NCBI RefSeq assembly: GCF_035917455.1
Contig: NZ_CP109078.1
Location: forward strand, 8,416,001 to 8,480,000
Direction of reading: 5' to 3'
Source of the DNA: Micromonospora sp. NBC_01796
Lineage (GTDB): Bacteria; Actinomycetota; Actinomycetes; Mycobacteriales; Micromonosporaceae
DNA length: 64,000 nt
Shown here: piece after piece, positions 52,074-62,968 of the stretch
Layout: each line of letters starts with the position of its first letter
Position numbering within the stretch: the stretch's first letter is position 1
Program-made: the position numbers and the translations under genes
The notes under the pieces: model-generated
The model's input: the letters and a program-made list of their open reading frames with translations, nothing else
Told to the model about the DNA's origin: nothing
Database searches by the model: none

Positions 52074-53681
52074 TCATGGGGTTGTCAGACTGAACCGGCG
52101 TACGGTGACCGCGCCACCGAGCGACTGGGTGGCGTGGTTGAACATCGCGAATCGGTAGCCCATGAAGAACTGCCAGTTGTTGGCCAGGGTCAGGGCATTG
52201 CCAAGTGAGGTGAAGGTGACTCCGTCCGTGCTGTAGGAAAAGCTTGCTTGTCGGCCGGCGCCGGGTCTGATGTCGGCGTTGGCGCGCAGCCAGATCCGGC
52301 CACCGGAGACGGCGGCGCCGGCCACCTCGGTACCGGTGCTGGTGGTGTTCCAGTTGCTGTCCATCGTTAGGCCGTTCTGCATGACCAGTCGGGTGGTGCC
52401 GTTGTCACGACGGACTCCGATCCAGGCCGACGAGTTACGCAGCACCGCCAGCCCGGCGCGGTCACCATCGCGCATGGTGGAGTAGTCGAGTTCGATGGTG
52501 GCGGTGGAGCTGGGGCCCTGGATGCGATGGGTCAGCGTGTTACGTGCGGCGTACAGGTCGCCGGTGATGGTGGCGGTCTGCAGGCGCAGTCCGTCGTTGA
52601 CCGACCATTTGGTGTTGTCCGGGTTGTGGTTCCATTCCCACTGCGGGCCGAGAGTGGTGCCGGCGAAAGTGTCGGTGCCGGTCAGTGGCTTCACCACCCG
52701 AGGCGGTGCGGGCAGGTTCGGTGCGGGGTAGGAACCACCCCAGGCGCCGTTGACCGTCTGCACCACGGGCCAGCCGTCGCCGGTCCAGGTGATCGGTGCG
52801 AGAGCCGGCATCCGGCCGCCCGGATAGGCGTCCACGAAGGCCATGTAGTACCAGTCGCCGTTCTGGGTCTGCACCAGCCCACCCTGATGTGGCACACCGC
52901 CGCCGGAGATTGGCCCCGGCATGTCGAGCAGCACCTGGCGCATCTCGTACGGGCCGAACGGGCCGTTGGTCGACTTCAGGACGTACTGCCCGTTCGCCGG
53001 TCGGGTGAGCCAGATGTAGTAGTTGCCCCCGCGCTTGTAGAAACGCGCTCCCTCCAGAGTTCCGACGCTCGACGGAGTGGTGAACACCTGCTGGGCGCGG
53101 ACCTGGCTACGCCCGTCGGCGGAGAGCTGCGCCACGCTGATCGTGCCGTTTCCGTACGCCACGTACATGGTGTCGTTGTCGTCGATCAACATTCCGGCGT
53201 CGTAATAGCAGTTGTTGATGGTGGTGTGCCGGTTCCACGCGCCGTCGACGGCGGTCGCGGTGTAGATGTGGGTCTGCGCGAAGTCAATGCACCCCGCCCA
53301 GTAGAACGTCCGGTTGCTCGGACGGTAGTTCAACGTCGAGGCCCAGATTCCGTCGACGTACGCCCGGCTGCCGTTCAGGTCGTACTTCGACCCGAAGTCG
53401 AGCCGGGGCACGGAGTGACCGGCGAACTCCCAGTTCACCAGGTCGTACGAGCGCAGCACCGGTGCGCCCGGCGAGTAGTGCATGGTGGACGCCGACATGT
53501 AGTAGGTGTTGTCCACCCGGATGATGTCGACGTCGGCGAAGTCCTGCCACACGACCGGATTCGAGTACGGGGTGTTTCCGGGATGGCCGCTGCCGACGGG
53601 TACGAGCTGCCATTGCTGGTTGTTGCCGCCCCAGTCGTTGTCATGTCCCGGGTCATCTGTCAAAGGGGTGTCCCGGGACAT
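52074..53681 (-). pseudogene. 3' part of a CBM13-GH43 glycosidase gene broken by an IS481-type insertion
   Basis: This 535-codon frame begins inside the IS end (MSRDTPL...) and joins the host gene at DNDWGGNNQQWQLVPVG, the last strand of a ricin-type module whose first part lies at 54931-55488. A GH43 propeller follows (DFADVDIIRVDNTYYMS, YDAGMLIDDNDTMYVAYG, GTLEGARFYKRGGNYYIWL) and a GH43_C2 concanavalin-like domain (LGPQWEWNHNPDNTKWSV to VRRFSLTTP). All catalytic regions look intact, but the fragment has lost its promoter and signal peptide, so any product from the IS start codon would stay inside the cell. Removing the IS and one 14-bp target copy restores a continuous 697-aa frame (55488 to 52074). 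Confidence 0.9.
53625..53638. repeat. Target site duplication, left copy
   Basis: GCCGCCCCAGTCGT, identical to 54946-54959, directly flanks the left end of the IS. A 14-bp duplication is within the range known for IS481-family elements. Confidence 0.85.
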
Positions 53682-54945
53682 GTGTCAGTGGGTTGGTGTG
53701 AGTGGGGTGTAGCTCTTGCCGGGGGTGATGGTGACGTGGCCGAGGGGGTGGCCGCTGGTGGTGTAGACGGTGATGTGGTTGTTGTCGCGGATCGCGGTGA
53801 GGGTTTGGCCGTGGTAGGCGCGGCCGATGCCGATCCGGGTTTGGCCGACGTGGAGTGTGCCGGTCTCGGTGACGCGGGTGCGATGGATCGTTGCGTCGGT
53901 TTGGATCGGTAGTGCTTGGGGGCTGCCGTGCTGTGGGGCGGTGGTCCAGGCGTGGTGCGGGGTTGCTCGTCCGGGTAGGGCGCTGTGGCGGCGGTGGTTG
54001 TAGTGGTCGCGGTAGGTGTCGAGTTGGTGTTGTAGTTGTCGCAGGGTGCGGGGTTGGTGTGGTTGGGCGCGGAGCCATTTTTTGAGGGTTTGGTGGTGCC
54101 GTTCGACCTTGCCGCAGGTTTGTGGGTGGTAGGGACTGGAGTGGATCAGGCGGGTGCCGTAGTGGTGGACGGCTTTGGCGAAGCGTGAGGGGCCGGCGTT
54201 GGTGTGTAGTAGGCGGCTGGTGAATGCCAGGCCGTTGTCGGATAGCACGATCGCGGGTGGGCCGTGGTCGGTGAATGCTCGGCGGATGCTGGTGATCGCG
54301 GCGGCTGCGGTCTCTGCGGGGGCGGCTCGGCAGGCGACGAGCATGCGGGTGCAGTCGTCGAGGACGTCGAAGATGACTACGGGGGTGCCGTCGGCGAGGG
54401 TGAGGCCGGTGGCGTCGATCTGGTAGCAGTCTCGGGGTTGGGCGTAGGCGAAGCGGCGCCAGGAGCTGCGGGGTCGTTTGGCGGGATTGCGGTCGAGGAG
54501 GTCGTGGCGGGCGAGGACCCGGTTGATGGTCGATCGTGCTGGTACCGCCCAGGCGGGGGTGGTTTCGGAGGCGATGCGTTGGAGTTCGTCGCGGATGTGG
54601 TCCGCGCCGTTGTCCACACCGAGGTCGGCGCGGAGCTTGCAGATCCACGCGTCCAGTTCCGGGGGTGTGATGGAGGGGCTGTGGTGCGGTCGTCGGGATC
54701 GTTGCCGCCATGCCCCTTCGGCTTCGATGCGAGCCCGGTGTCGGTAGTAGGTGCGGGCGTTGACGCCGTTGTCGCGGCACCACTGCTGCACGTTATCGAT
54801 CTTCACGCCTGCTGCGAGCAGGGCATCCAACGCGGTCATGACCTGCCGCCGGTTCGCCATGCCCAGCAGTCATACCGCCCGGACCACTGATCTTGTGACA
54901 CATCTACCGGGACATCAACTGCGACAGATCTCATGGGACTGAAGA
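53639..54945 (-). mobile_element. IS481-family insertion sequence
   Basis: A 1,307-bp element with one transposase gene. Its ends are imperfect inverted repeats of about 50 bp: TGTCATGTCCC...ATCTGTC...GTCCCGGGACATGTGTCA on the left against TCTTCAGTCCC...ATCTGTC...GTCCCGGTAGATGTGTCA on the right (read inward). The inner part of the left end holds the perfect palindrome TGTCCCGGGACA (53670-53681). Identical 14-bp target copies on both sides show an insertion that has not been rearranged since. It split a CBM13-GH43 gene within the lectin module. Confidence 0.9.
53685..54860 (-). CDS. IS481-family transposase
   Basis: A 391-aa DDE transposase. An N-terminal helix-turn-helix (TALDALLAAGVKIDNVQQWCRDNGVNARTYYR) is followed by an integrase core with the catalytic acids in CYQIDATGLTL, IVLSDNGLAF and HPQTCGKVERHHQTL (D, D, E), then a C-terminal beta-rich domain (TETGTLHVGQTRIGIGRAYHG). 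The length and the intact triad suggest an active enzyme. It reads the same way as the gene it interrupts, and codon use in its region is poorer in G/C third-position contrast than its neighbours on the + strand view (many gtgg/ggtg runs). Confidence 0.95.
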   Translation of the reverse strand: MANRRQVMTALDALLAAGVKIDNVQQWCRDNGVNARTYYRHRARIEAEGAWRQRSRRPHHSPSITPPELDAWICKLRADLGVDNGADHIRDELQRIASETTPAWAVPARSTINRVLARHDLLDRNPAKRPRSSWRRFAYAQPRDCYQIDATGLTLADGTPVVIFDVLDDCTRMLVACRAAPAETAAAAITSIRRAFTDHGPPAIVLSDNGLAFTSRLLHTNAGPSRFAKAVHHYGTRLIHSSPYHPQTCGKVERHHQTLKKWLRAQPHQPRTLRQLQHQLDTYRDHYNHRRHSALPGRATPHHAWTTAPQHGSPQALPIQTDATIHRTRVTETGTLHVGQTRIGIGRAYHGQTLTAIRDNNHITVYTTSGHPLGHVTITPGKSYTPLTPTH

Positions 54946-55488
54946 GCCGCCCCAGTCGTCGTACTGCACCACGTTCGCGCCGTCGGCGGTCGACGCGCCC
55001 TGCACCTCCACCGCCCTGTTGCTGTTCCGATTGATCAGGCGGACGTAGCCACCGGCCGAGTCCGCCAACCGGAACTGCTGGTTGGTTCCGTTGCCGTCGG
55101 CCCACTGCACCACCGCCGCGCCGTTCGCGGTGGAAAAGTTGTAGATATCGAGCACCTTGCCCGAATGACGCGACTTCAACCGGTAGTAGCCTCCACCGGA
55201 GTCCACGAACTGCCACTGCTGCCACGCACCGTCGTTACGCGCCCACTGGGTGATCCGCGCACCGTCGGTCGTCGCCCGGTTGTAGACGTCCAGCGCCTTA
55301 CCGCTGTTGCGGTTCACCAACACGTACCAGGCATTGGTGTCGACCGTCGCGGCCGAGGCGGGTGTCGGGGCGACGGCCGCCAGCGCTCCGCCCACCACCG
55401 TCGCAACCGCTGCCGCGGCGACCCGCGACAACCACCCACGCCGCCGCGTTGGTGGCGCTACCCGGGGAACCCGATCGATGGCAACCAT
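54931..55488 (-). pseudogene. 5' part of the broken CBM13-GH43 gene (signal peptide and ricin-type lectin module)
   Basis: This 185-codon frame starts at ATG 55488 with GAGGAGG upstream and carries a signal peptide (WLSRVAAAAVATVVGGALAAVAPTPASA) and a ricin B-type module with repeats WYVLVNRNSGKALDVYN, YYRLKSRHSGKVLDIYN and YVRLINRNSNRAVEVQG. It runs into the IS after VQYDDWGGS and stops three codons later. In the uninterrupted gene the next residues would be GNNQQWQLVPVG and the GH43 domain. It keeps the native promoter and two operators, so a secreted lectin module of about 150 residues may still be made. Confidence 0.88.
54946..54959. repeat. Target site duplication, right copy
   Basis: Second copy of GCCGCCCCAGTCGT, flanking the right end of the IS481-type element. 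Confidence 0.85.
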
Positions 55489-55575
55489 GATCCTCCTCTG
55501 ACGACGCGAACCGAACGGTCTGAGGCGGTGTCCACCGCACCGGGCGGCGGCGCGAGGCTGGCGAAGCTTGCCCTT

Positions 55576-55589
55576 TGTGATCGCTAACA
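55576..55589. promoter_or_regulatory. LacI-type operator, proximal, upstream of the CBM13-GH43 gene
   Basis: TGTGATCGCTAACA, 88 bp upstream of the start of the broken gene, a member of the shared motif set. Confidence 0.7.
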
Positions 55590-55686
55590 TCACCCATCGC
55601 ACTCCGCCGCACTCTGCTGTCGCGCACGAGGAAAGACATGACCACGGGTGGACCAGCCACGGATATCGACCGTCTCAGATATAGAC

Positions 55687-55700
55687 TGTGAGCGATAACA
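55687..55700. promoter_or_regulatory. LacI-type operator, distal, upstream of the CBM13-GH43 gene
   Basis: TGTGAGCGATAACA, 111 bp upstream of the proximal site. Paired operators at this distance could support looping by a tetrameric LacI-family repressor. Confidence 0.65.
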
Positions 55701-55754
55701 CGCTCGTAGTCAAGACGCAACACAAGCGGTTCACAGTCGTGCCGAGACGCGGGC

Positions 55755-55797
55755 AGGGCGGCCCGTCCCCGCCCGCCGGACGCGGGCAGGGGCGGAC
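55755..55797 (-). terminator. Imperfect GC-rich hairpin past araA
   Basis: GTCCGCCCCTGCCCG and CGGGCGGGGAC (read on the - strand) can pair with small bulges, 35-75 nt after the araA stop. It may end the ara operon transcript. Confidence 0.4.
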
Positions 55798-55830
55798 CAC
55801 CCCGTCACGGATGCGGCGTGGCCGGGCCGG

Positions 55831-57333
55831 TCAGAGGCCGCGGGACAGCCGGTAGTATGCCTGGTTCCAGCGGATCTCGTCGGCGAACCGGCGGGGCTCG
55901 GTCTCGGCGTCGATGACGACCAGTTCGGTCCGGCTCATCTGCGCCAGGTCGTGCAACTCCTCCACTCCGACCGCCTGTGACAGCACCGTGTGGTGCGGTG
56001 CGCCAGCGGTAATCCACGCCTCCGCCGAGCTGGGCAGGTCGGGCCTCGGGCGCCACACGGCGCGGGCGACCGGTAGCCGGCGCAGCGGCTGCGGCGGAGC
56101 CACCACGTCGATCTCGTTGGCCACGAGCCGGAAGCGCTCCCCCATGTCGGCCAGCCCGAGCACCACCGCCGGGCCCGGCGCGGCGTCGAACACGAGCCGG
56201 ACCGGATCCTCCCTGCCCCCGATGCTCAGCGGATGGATCTCCACGTTCGGCACTCCGGCCGCGATGGTCGGGCAGACCTCGAGCATGTGCGCACCGAGCA
56301 CCAACTCCTCGCCCGGGGTGAGGTCGTAGGTGTAGTCCTCCATGAACGACGTACCGCCATCCACACCCACCGACATCGCCTTGAGGGTCCGGACCAGCAC
56401 GGAGGTCTTCCAGTCACCCTCACCGCCGAAACCGTAGCCGTCCGCCATCAGCCGCTGCACGGCGATGCCGGGCAACTGGCGCAGCCCGCCGAGGTCCTCG
56501 AAGTTCGTGGTGAAGGCCCGGAACCCGCCCGCGTCCAAGAAGGCGCGCATGCCGAGTTCCAGGCGTGCGGCGTACCGCAGCGAGTCGTGCCGCTCGCCTC
56601 CGGCAAGCAGCTCACCGACGATGCGGTAGGTGTCCTCGTACTCCTTGACCAGCTCGTTCACCTGCGCGTCGGTGACCTCACCGACCACCTGGACCAGATC
56701 GTTGACGCCGTACGTGTTGACCGACACCCCGAAGCGCAGCTCCGCCTCGACCTTGTCACCCTCGGTCACCGCGACGTCACGCATGTTGTCGCCGAAGCGG
56801 GCCAGGCGCAGCGACCGCATCGCCGACCAGCCGAGCGCGGCACGGGCCCACGCCCCGACGCGGGCGGTCACCCGCGGGTCGCTGACGTGCCCGGCCACGG
56901 TCTTTCGGGCCACACCGAGACGGGTCTGGATGTAGCCGAACTCGCGGTCGCCGTGGGCCGCCTGGTTCAGGTTCATGAAGTCCATGTCGATGTCGGCCCA
57001 CGGCAGCACGACGTTGGCCTGGGTGTGCAGATGCAGCAGCGGTGTCTGCAACGCGTCCAGGCCGGCGATCCACATCTTCGCCGGCGAGAAGGTGTGCATC
57101 CACGCGACAACCCCGATCGCGCCCTGCGCGGCGGCGTCGCGGCAGACCCGCAGAATCTCGCCGCTGTTGGTCAGGACCGGCTTCCAGACCACCCGGGCGG
57201 GAATCTGCGGCGATTCGTCGAGCACGGCCGCGATCAGACGTGACTGCTCGGCCACCTGCCGGAGAGTGTCCTCGCCGTACATGCCTTGGCTGCCGGTGAG
57301 AAACCAGACCTCGGGTTCGGTGTGTGATGCCAT
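55831..57333 (-). CDS. araA: L-arabinose isomerase
   Basis: A 500-aa cytosolic enzyme that converts L-arabinose to L-ribulose. Family sequences are clear: [17 protein letters not shown] at the start, [13 protein letters not shown]-like segment ([16 protein letters not shown]), [19 protein letters not shown] and FMEDYTYDL with the metal-binding Glu residues, and the His residues in [10 protein letters not shown] and [13 protein letters not shown]. Length is standard. GGAAGG precedes ATG 57333; the frame continues to 57654 but that part overlaps the permease gene. It is the last gene of the araB-araD-ytfQ-ytfR-ytfT-yjfF-araA run, 26 nt behind the permease. Confidence 0.96.
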   Translation of the reverse strand: MASHTEPEVWFLTGSQGMYGEDTLRQVAEQSRLIAAVLDESPQIPARVVWKPVLTNSGEILRVCRDAAAQGAIGVVAWMHTFSPAKMWIAGLDALQTPLLHLHTQANVVLPWADIDMDFMNLNQAAHGDREFGYIQTRLGVARKTVAGHVSDPRVTARVGAWARAALGWSAMRSLRLARFGDNMRDVAVTEGDKVEAELRFGVSVNTYGVNDLVQVVGEVTDAQVNELVKEYEDTYRIVGELLAGGERHDSLRYAARLELGMRAFLDAGGFRAFTTNFEDLGGLRQLPGIAVQRLMADGYGFGGEGDWKTSVLVRTLKAMSVGVDGGTSFMEDYTYDLTPGEELVLGAHMLEVCPTIAAGVPNVEIHPLSIGGREDPVRLVFDAAPGPAVVLGLADMGERFRLVANEIDVVAPPQPLRRLPVARAVWRPRPDLPSSAEAWITAGAPHHTVLSQAVGVEELHDLAQMSRTELVVIDAETEPRRFADEIRWNQAYYRLSRGL

Positions 57334-57359
57334 GGGGCTGCCTTCCGCGAGAGGGACGG

Positions 57360-58349
57360 TCACTTGTAACGGATTCCGATGAGTCGCTGGAAGAGGATGA
57401 ACACGAAGAGCAGACCCCCGATCACAATTTTGGTCCACCAGGAGCTGAGACTTCCATCGAAAGTGATGAGAGTCTGGATCACGCCCAGGACCAGCACGCC
57501 GAGCACCGTGCCGAAGACGTACCCCGAGCCACCGGTGAGCACGGTGCCACCGATCACGACCGCCGCGATGACGTCCAACTCCATGCCGACGGCGATCAGT
57601 GGGGCGCCGGAGAGGGTGTAGAAGGACAGCAGGATCCCGCCGATCGCGGAGCACAGGCCGCTGATCGTGTAGACGGCGATCCGGGTCCGCCCCACCGGCA
57701 GGCCCATGAGCAGCGCCGACTGTGGATTACCGCCAATGGCGTACACGTTGCGGCCCAGCCGGGTGTAGGCCAGCGTGTACGCGGCGATGGCCACCACCAC
57801 CAGGGTGATCAGCACGCTGATCGAGACGAAGTTTCCGCGGGGATCACCGATCCGCTCCTGCGACATCCTGGTCCAGAACCCATCGGTGATCGGGATGGAC
57901 GAACCGGAAATGAACGTGCACATCCCTCGGGCGAAGAACATCCCGGCGAGCGTGACGATGAACGGCTGGATCTCGAAGAAGTGGATGGCGCAGCCCATCA
58001 GCAGGCCGAGCGTCGGACCGATGAGCAGCGCGATGACGAGGACGAGCCCCGCCGGCAGGCCCTCCTGGAGCAGCCAGGCCGACACCATCGCCGTCATGGC
58101 GACGACGGAACCGACCGACAGGTCGATACCGCCGGTGAGGATCACGAAGGTCATACCCACCGCGACAACGAGCAGGAAACCGTTGTCGATGAAGATGTTG
58201 AAGATGACCTGCACGTTGGAGAACGCCCGGTACTGGGACACGCCGATGCCGTACATGACCAGCAGCAGGGCGAGCGTGGCCAGGACCGGCACCTGTTTCC
58301 TCGGCAGCCGGATCCAGGACGGACGCGCGGTGATCGATCCGCTGGTCAT
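57360..58349 (-). CDS. yjfF: Sugar (furanose/arabinose) ABC transporter permease, YjfF type
   Basis: A 329-aa CUT2-family membrane permease with the motif [39 protein letters not shown] and [19 protein letters not shown]. It pairs with the neighbouring YtfT-type permease to form a heterodimeric channel. YjfF/YtfT in E. coli belong to a galactofuranose importer; inside araBAD operons the same family (for example AraUVWZ of Shewanella) imports L-arabinose. ATG 58349 overlaps the previous gene's stop. Confidence 0.93.
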   Translation of the reverse strand: MTSGSITARPSWIRLPRKQVPVLATLALLLVMYGIGVSQYRAFSNVQVIFNIFIDNGFLLVVAVGMTFVILTGGIDLSVGSVVAMTAMVSAWLLQEGLPAGLVLVIALLIGPTLGLLMGCAIHFFEIQPFIVTLAGMFFARGMCTFISGSSIPITDGFWTRMSQERIGDPRGNFVSISVLITLVVVAIAAYTLAYTRLGRNVYAIGGNPQSALLMGLPVGRTRIAVYTISGLCSAIGGILLSFYTLSGAPLIAVGMELDVIAAVVIGGTVLTGGSGYVFGTVLGVLVLGVIQTLITFDGSLSSWWTKIVIGGLLFVFILFQRLIGIRYK

Positions 58350-59412
58350 GCCGTCACCTGCTCCTTCGGCTCGGCGGCGATGGTGCTCGGCGGTGGCGCG
58401 CTGGTCCTGCGACGACTGAACCGAGCGCGGAAGGCCGGCGCCTGGATGAGACAGACGGCGATCACGACGACCGCTTTGAACAGCAGCGAGGTCTGCGGTG
58501 AGATGTTCATGGCGTACACCGTGGTGGTCAGGGTCTGGATGATCAGCGCGCCCAGGATGGTGCCGCTGAGGAAGAACCGGCCGCCCGCGAGGGACGTGCC
58601 GCCGATGACTACCGCGAGAATGGCGTCGAGCTCCACCCAGAGTCCGGCGGCGTTGCCGTCGGCACTGGAGACGTTCGCCGTCATCATGAAACCGGCGATC
58701 GCGGCGCAGCCGGCGCTGAGCACGTACGCGAGGAACACGACCCGGCCGGAGCGGATGCCGGACAGGCGGCTGGCCTCGGCGTTACCGCCCACCGACTCGA
58801 TGATCATGCCCAGTGCGGTGCGGCGGGTGAACGCGGCGACGAGCAGGGCCGCCGCCAGCGCGATGAAGATGGCCAGCGGCAGGGTCAGCACGTGGCCCAG
58901 CCCGATCGCCCGGTACGGCTCGGAGTTGATGGTGATGATCTGGCCCTCGGTGACCAGCTGCGCGAGTCCTCGGCCGGCCACCATCAGGATCAACGTGGCG
59001 ATGATCGGTTGGATCCCGATCACGGCGACCAGCACCCCGTTCCAGGCGCCGAGCACGAGCGCGACCCCGAAGGCCATCGCGAGGGCGGTCAACACCACGG
59101 CGAGGCTGTTCTGGTCGGGTTGCCGGCTGATGTACATGCAGGCGATCGCCCCGCTGATCGCGCACAGTGAGCCGACCGACAGGTCGATTCCTCCGGTCGA
59201 GATGACCAGGGTCATGCCCAGGGCGACGAGGATCAGCGGCGCGCTCAGCCGCAGGATGTCGATCGGGGCGCCGTACAGGTGCCCGTCCTTGAGCTCGATG
59301 GACAGGAACCCCGGCCGGTAGATCGTGTTCGCGGCGAACATGACGACCAGCACGGCGGCGGGCCAGAACAGCCGGTGACCGATCATCGTCCGGTAGCGGC
59401 CCATGGTGGCGT

Positions 59413-59416
<4 letters not shown>
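58346..59416 (-). CDS. ytfT: Sugar (furanose/arabinose) ABC transporter permease, YtfT type
   Basis: A 356-aa CUT2-family permease with [47 protein letters not shown] and IGGTSLAGGRFFLSGTILGALI. The ESVGGN variation and adjacent YjfF partner are typical for YtfT. ATG 59416 overlaps the ATPase stop by 4 bp. It has a basic C-terminal tail (FRARFSRRRTSAPPPST) facing the cytoplasm. Confidence 0.93.
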
Positions 59417-60954
<1,538 letters not shown>

Positions 60955-61141
60955 CCCATCAGACCTCTTCTGGGTTGTCGACAGGGAAGGGCCGCTGCGC
61001 TCCCGTACGCCCGCCCGGTCGTCGCTGCGGATCGCCCGGGCGGGCGTGGTACGGGGGTGATCGCGGGCCACGCCCGGTCCGTTGCGGGTAAGGGGGTGAC
61101 GCAGCGGGGCCGCCACGCGAGCGCGGCGACCCCGGCGTCGG

Positions 61142-62143
61142 TCAGTACTTGCGGTTGGGCAGTGCCTCCTTGGCCTGCTCGGAGGTGAAGGTGGTCTCCT
61201 CGGTCTCGATTCGAGCCGGCACCGCCTCGCCTGCGTGGACCTTCTTCGCCAGGTCCATGAGCTGTGGGCCGAGCAGCGGGCTGCACTCGGCGATGAAGTT
61301 GAACTTGCCGTCGGCGAGGGCCTGCATGCCGTCCTTGACGGCGTCCACGGTGATGATGGTGATGTCCTTGCCGGGCACCTTGCCGGCGGCGGTGATCGCC
61401 TCCAGCGCGCCCAGCCCCATGTCGTCGTTGTGCGCGAACAGCACGTCGATCGTCGGGTTCGCCTTGAGGAACTGCTCCATCACGGCCTTACCGCCGGCCC
61501 GGGTGAACTCACCGGTCTGCGAAGCGATGACTTTCAGGTTCGGGTTGGCGGCGATTGCCTCGGCGAAGCCCTTCTTGCGGTCGTTCGCGGGCGCGGCACC
61601 GGCGCTGCCCTGCAACTCGACGATGTTCACCGGGCCCGAGGCGGTCTTCTTCTGCTCGACCAACCATTCCCCGGCGAGCCGGCCCTCCTTGACGAAGTCC
61701 GAGCCGAGAAAGGTCTTGTAGAGGGACTTGTCGGCCGAGTCGACCGAGCGGTCGGTCAGGATGACCGGGATGCCGGCGTCCTTGGCCTCCTTGAGCACGG
61801 TGTCCCACCCGGATTCCACCACCGGCGAGAAGGCGATCACGTCGACCTTCTGCTGGATGTAGTTGCGGATGGCCTTGATCTGGTTCTCCTGCTTCTGCTG
61901 CGCGTCGTCGAACTTTAGGTCGATCCCGGCGGCGGCAGCGGCGTCCTTGATCGAGGTGGTGTTCGCGGTACGCCAACCGCTCTCCGCGCCGACCTGCGAA
62001 AAGCCCATCGTGATCTTGCCGTCGTCGGTGGACCCGCCGCCGGTGTCGCTGTTGCCGCAGGCCGCCATGCTGCCGACGAGCAGCACACTGGCGACGACCG
62101 AGGCGGTACGCCATGCAGCGGAGTGCGTTCGCATCTTTCTCAT
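61142..62143 (-). CDS. ytfQ: Sugar-binding lipoprotein of the ABC transporter, YtfQ type
   Basis: A 333-aa lipoprotein. Signal VVASVLLVGSMAACG carries the lipobox, followed by a Gly/Ser linker and a type I sugar-binding fold: ITMGFSQVGAESGWRTANT, DVIAFSPVVESGWDTVLKEA, VILTDRSVD, GEWLVEQ, VLFAHNDDMGLGALEAI and FNFIAECSPLLGPQLMD. The SQVGAESGWRTANT segment is the YtfQ signature for furanose binding. AAGGAG precedes ATG 62143; a GTG/ATG further up to 62176 is less likely. It lies 132 nt downstream of araD. Confidence 0.93.
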   Translation of the reverse strand: MRKMRTHSAAWRTASVVASVLLVGSMAACGNSDTGGGSTDDGKITMGFSQVGAESGWRTANTTSIKDAAAAAGIDLKFDDAQQKQENQIKAIRNYIQQKVDVIAFSPVVESGWDTVLKEAKDAGIPVILTDRSVDSADKSLYKTFLGSDFVKEGRLAGEWLVEQKKTASGPVNIVELQGSAGAAPANDRKKGFAEAIAANPNLKVIASQTGEFTRAGGKAVMEQFLKANPTIDVLFAHNDDMGLGALEAITAAGKVPGKDITIITVDAVKDGMQALADGKFNFIAECSPLLGPQLMDLAKKVHAGEAVPARIETEETTFTSEQAKEALPNRKY

Positions 62144-62275
62144 CGGATCTCCTTGGGCTCGGTGTGGTGGATGCACCGCGCCTACCGCCGACGTGCGGGA
62201 AGTGGCATACGCGGCTGGTGCGTGCTGGTAACTCCGTGGTGCAGACCGGCGGGCTTTCGACCCGACCGCTGGCGG

Positions 62276-62968
62276 TCAGGAATCCGCCGGTGCCGCCGGT
62301 TGTTGGCCGTAGACGTTCTGGTACCGGTGGTAGAGGGCGTCGATGTCGGCCTGCGCGATCGGCACCGGCTGCCCGAGTGCGCGGGCCAGGTGCGCGGTAC
62401 GGGCCACGTCCTCGCACATGACCGCCGCCTTGACCGCCGCGCGGGCGTCGGGGCCGATGGTGAACACGCCGTGGTTGCGCATCAACACCGCGGGCGAGCG
62501 GTGCCCGACGAGCGTGCCGACGATGCCCTTGCCGATGTCGTCGCCACCGATCAGGGCGAACGGGCCGACCGGGATCTCTCCACCGAACTCGTCGGCCTGC
62601 GCCGTGAGATGGCAGGGGATCGCCTCCCCGCGGGCGGCCCAGGCGGTGGCGTACGAGCTGTGCGTGTGGACGACCCCGCCGACCTCGGGCATGGCCCGGT
62701 AGACGTAGGCGTGGGCGGCGGTGTCGCTGGACGGCGCCAGATTTCCCTCGACGAGTACGCCGTCGAGGTCGCACACCACCATGGTTTCCGCGGAGAGGTC
62801 GTCGTAGCCCACTCCGCTCGGCTTGATCACCATCAGATCCCGGCCGGGGACCCGCGCGGAGACGTTGCCGGCCGTCCAGGCGACCAGGCGATATCGGGTC
62901 AGCTCGGCGTGCAGGCGGGCGACGATTTGCCGCAGCTCGCCGATCTGTCGGCGCACCTCGGCGTTCAT
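62276..62968 (-). CDS. araD: L-ribulose-5-phosphate 4-epimerase
   Basis: A 230-aa class II aldolase-fold enzyme that turns L-ribulose 5-phosphate into D-xylulose 5-phosphate. Visible are WTAGNVSARVPGRDLMVIKPSGV, the metal-binding VHTHSSYATAWA, the acid in LVGHRSPAVLMRNHGVF (third His) and the C-terminal HRYQNVYGQ tail. GGAGGTGATCCG just before ATG 62968 is a strong binding site, located inside the end of araB, which it overlaps by 4 bp. Confidence 0.95.
   Translation of the reverse strand: MNAEVRRQIGELRQIVARLHAELTRYRLVAWTAGNVSARVPGRDLMVIKPSGVGYDDLSAETMVVCDLDGVLVEGNLAPSSDTAAHAYVYRAMPEVGGVVHTHSSYATAWAARGEAIPCHLTAQADEFGGEIPVGPFALIGGDDIGKGIVGTLVGHRSPAVLMRNHGVFTIGPDARAAVKAAVMCEDVARTAHLARALGQPVPIAQADIDALYHRYQNVYGQQPAAPADS

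Larger units (their letters stand above)
55489..55830. other. Promoter region of the CBM13-GH43 gene and 3' region of araA
   Basis: These 342 nt contain two operator copies (55576-55589 and 55687-55700, 111 bp apart) and a GC-rich imperfect hairpin near 55755-55797 just past araA. No gene is seen. Confidence 0.6.

Noticed and set aside
55831-57654. Longer araA start at 57654
   Set aside because: The extra 107 codons overlap the YjfF-type permease gene and show no similarity to isomerases; the family N-terminus and a ribosome binding site fit 57333.
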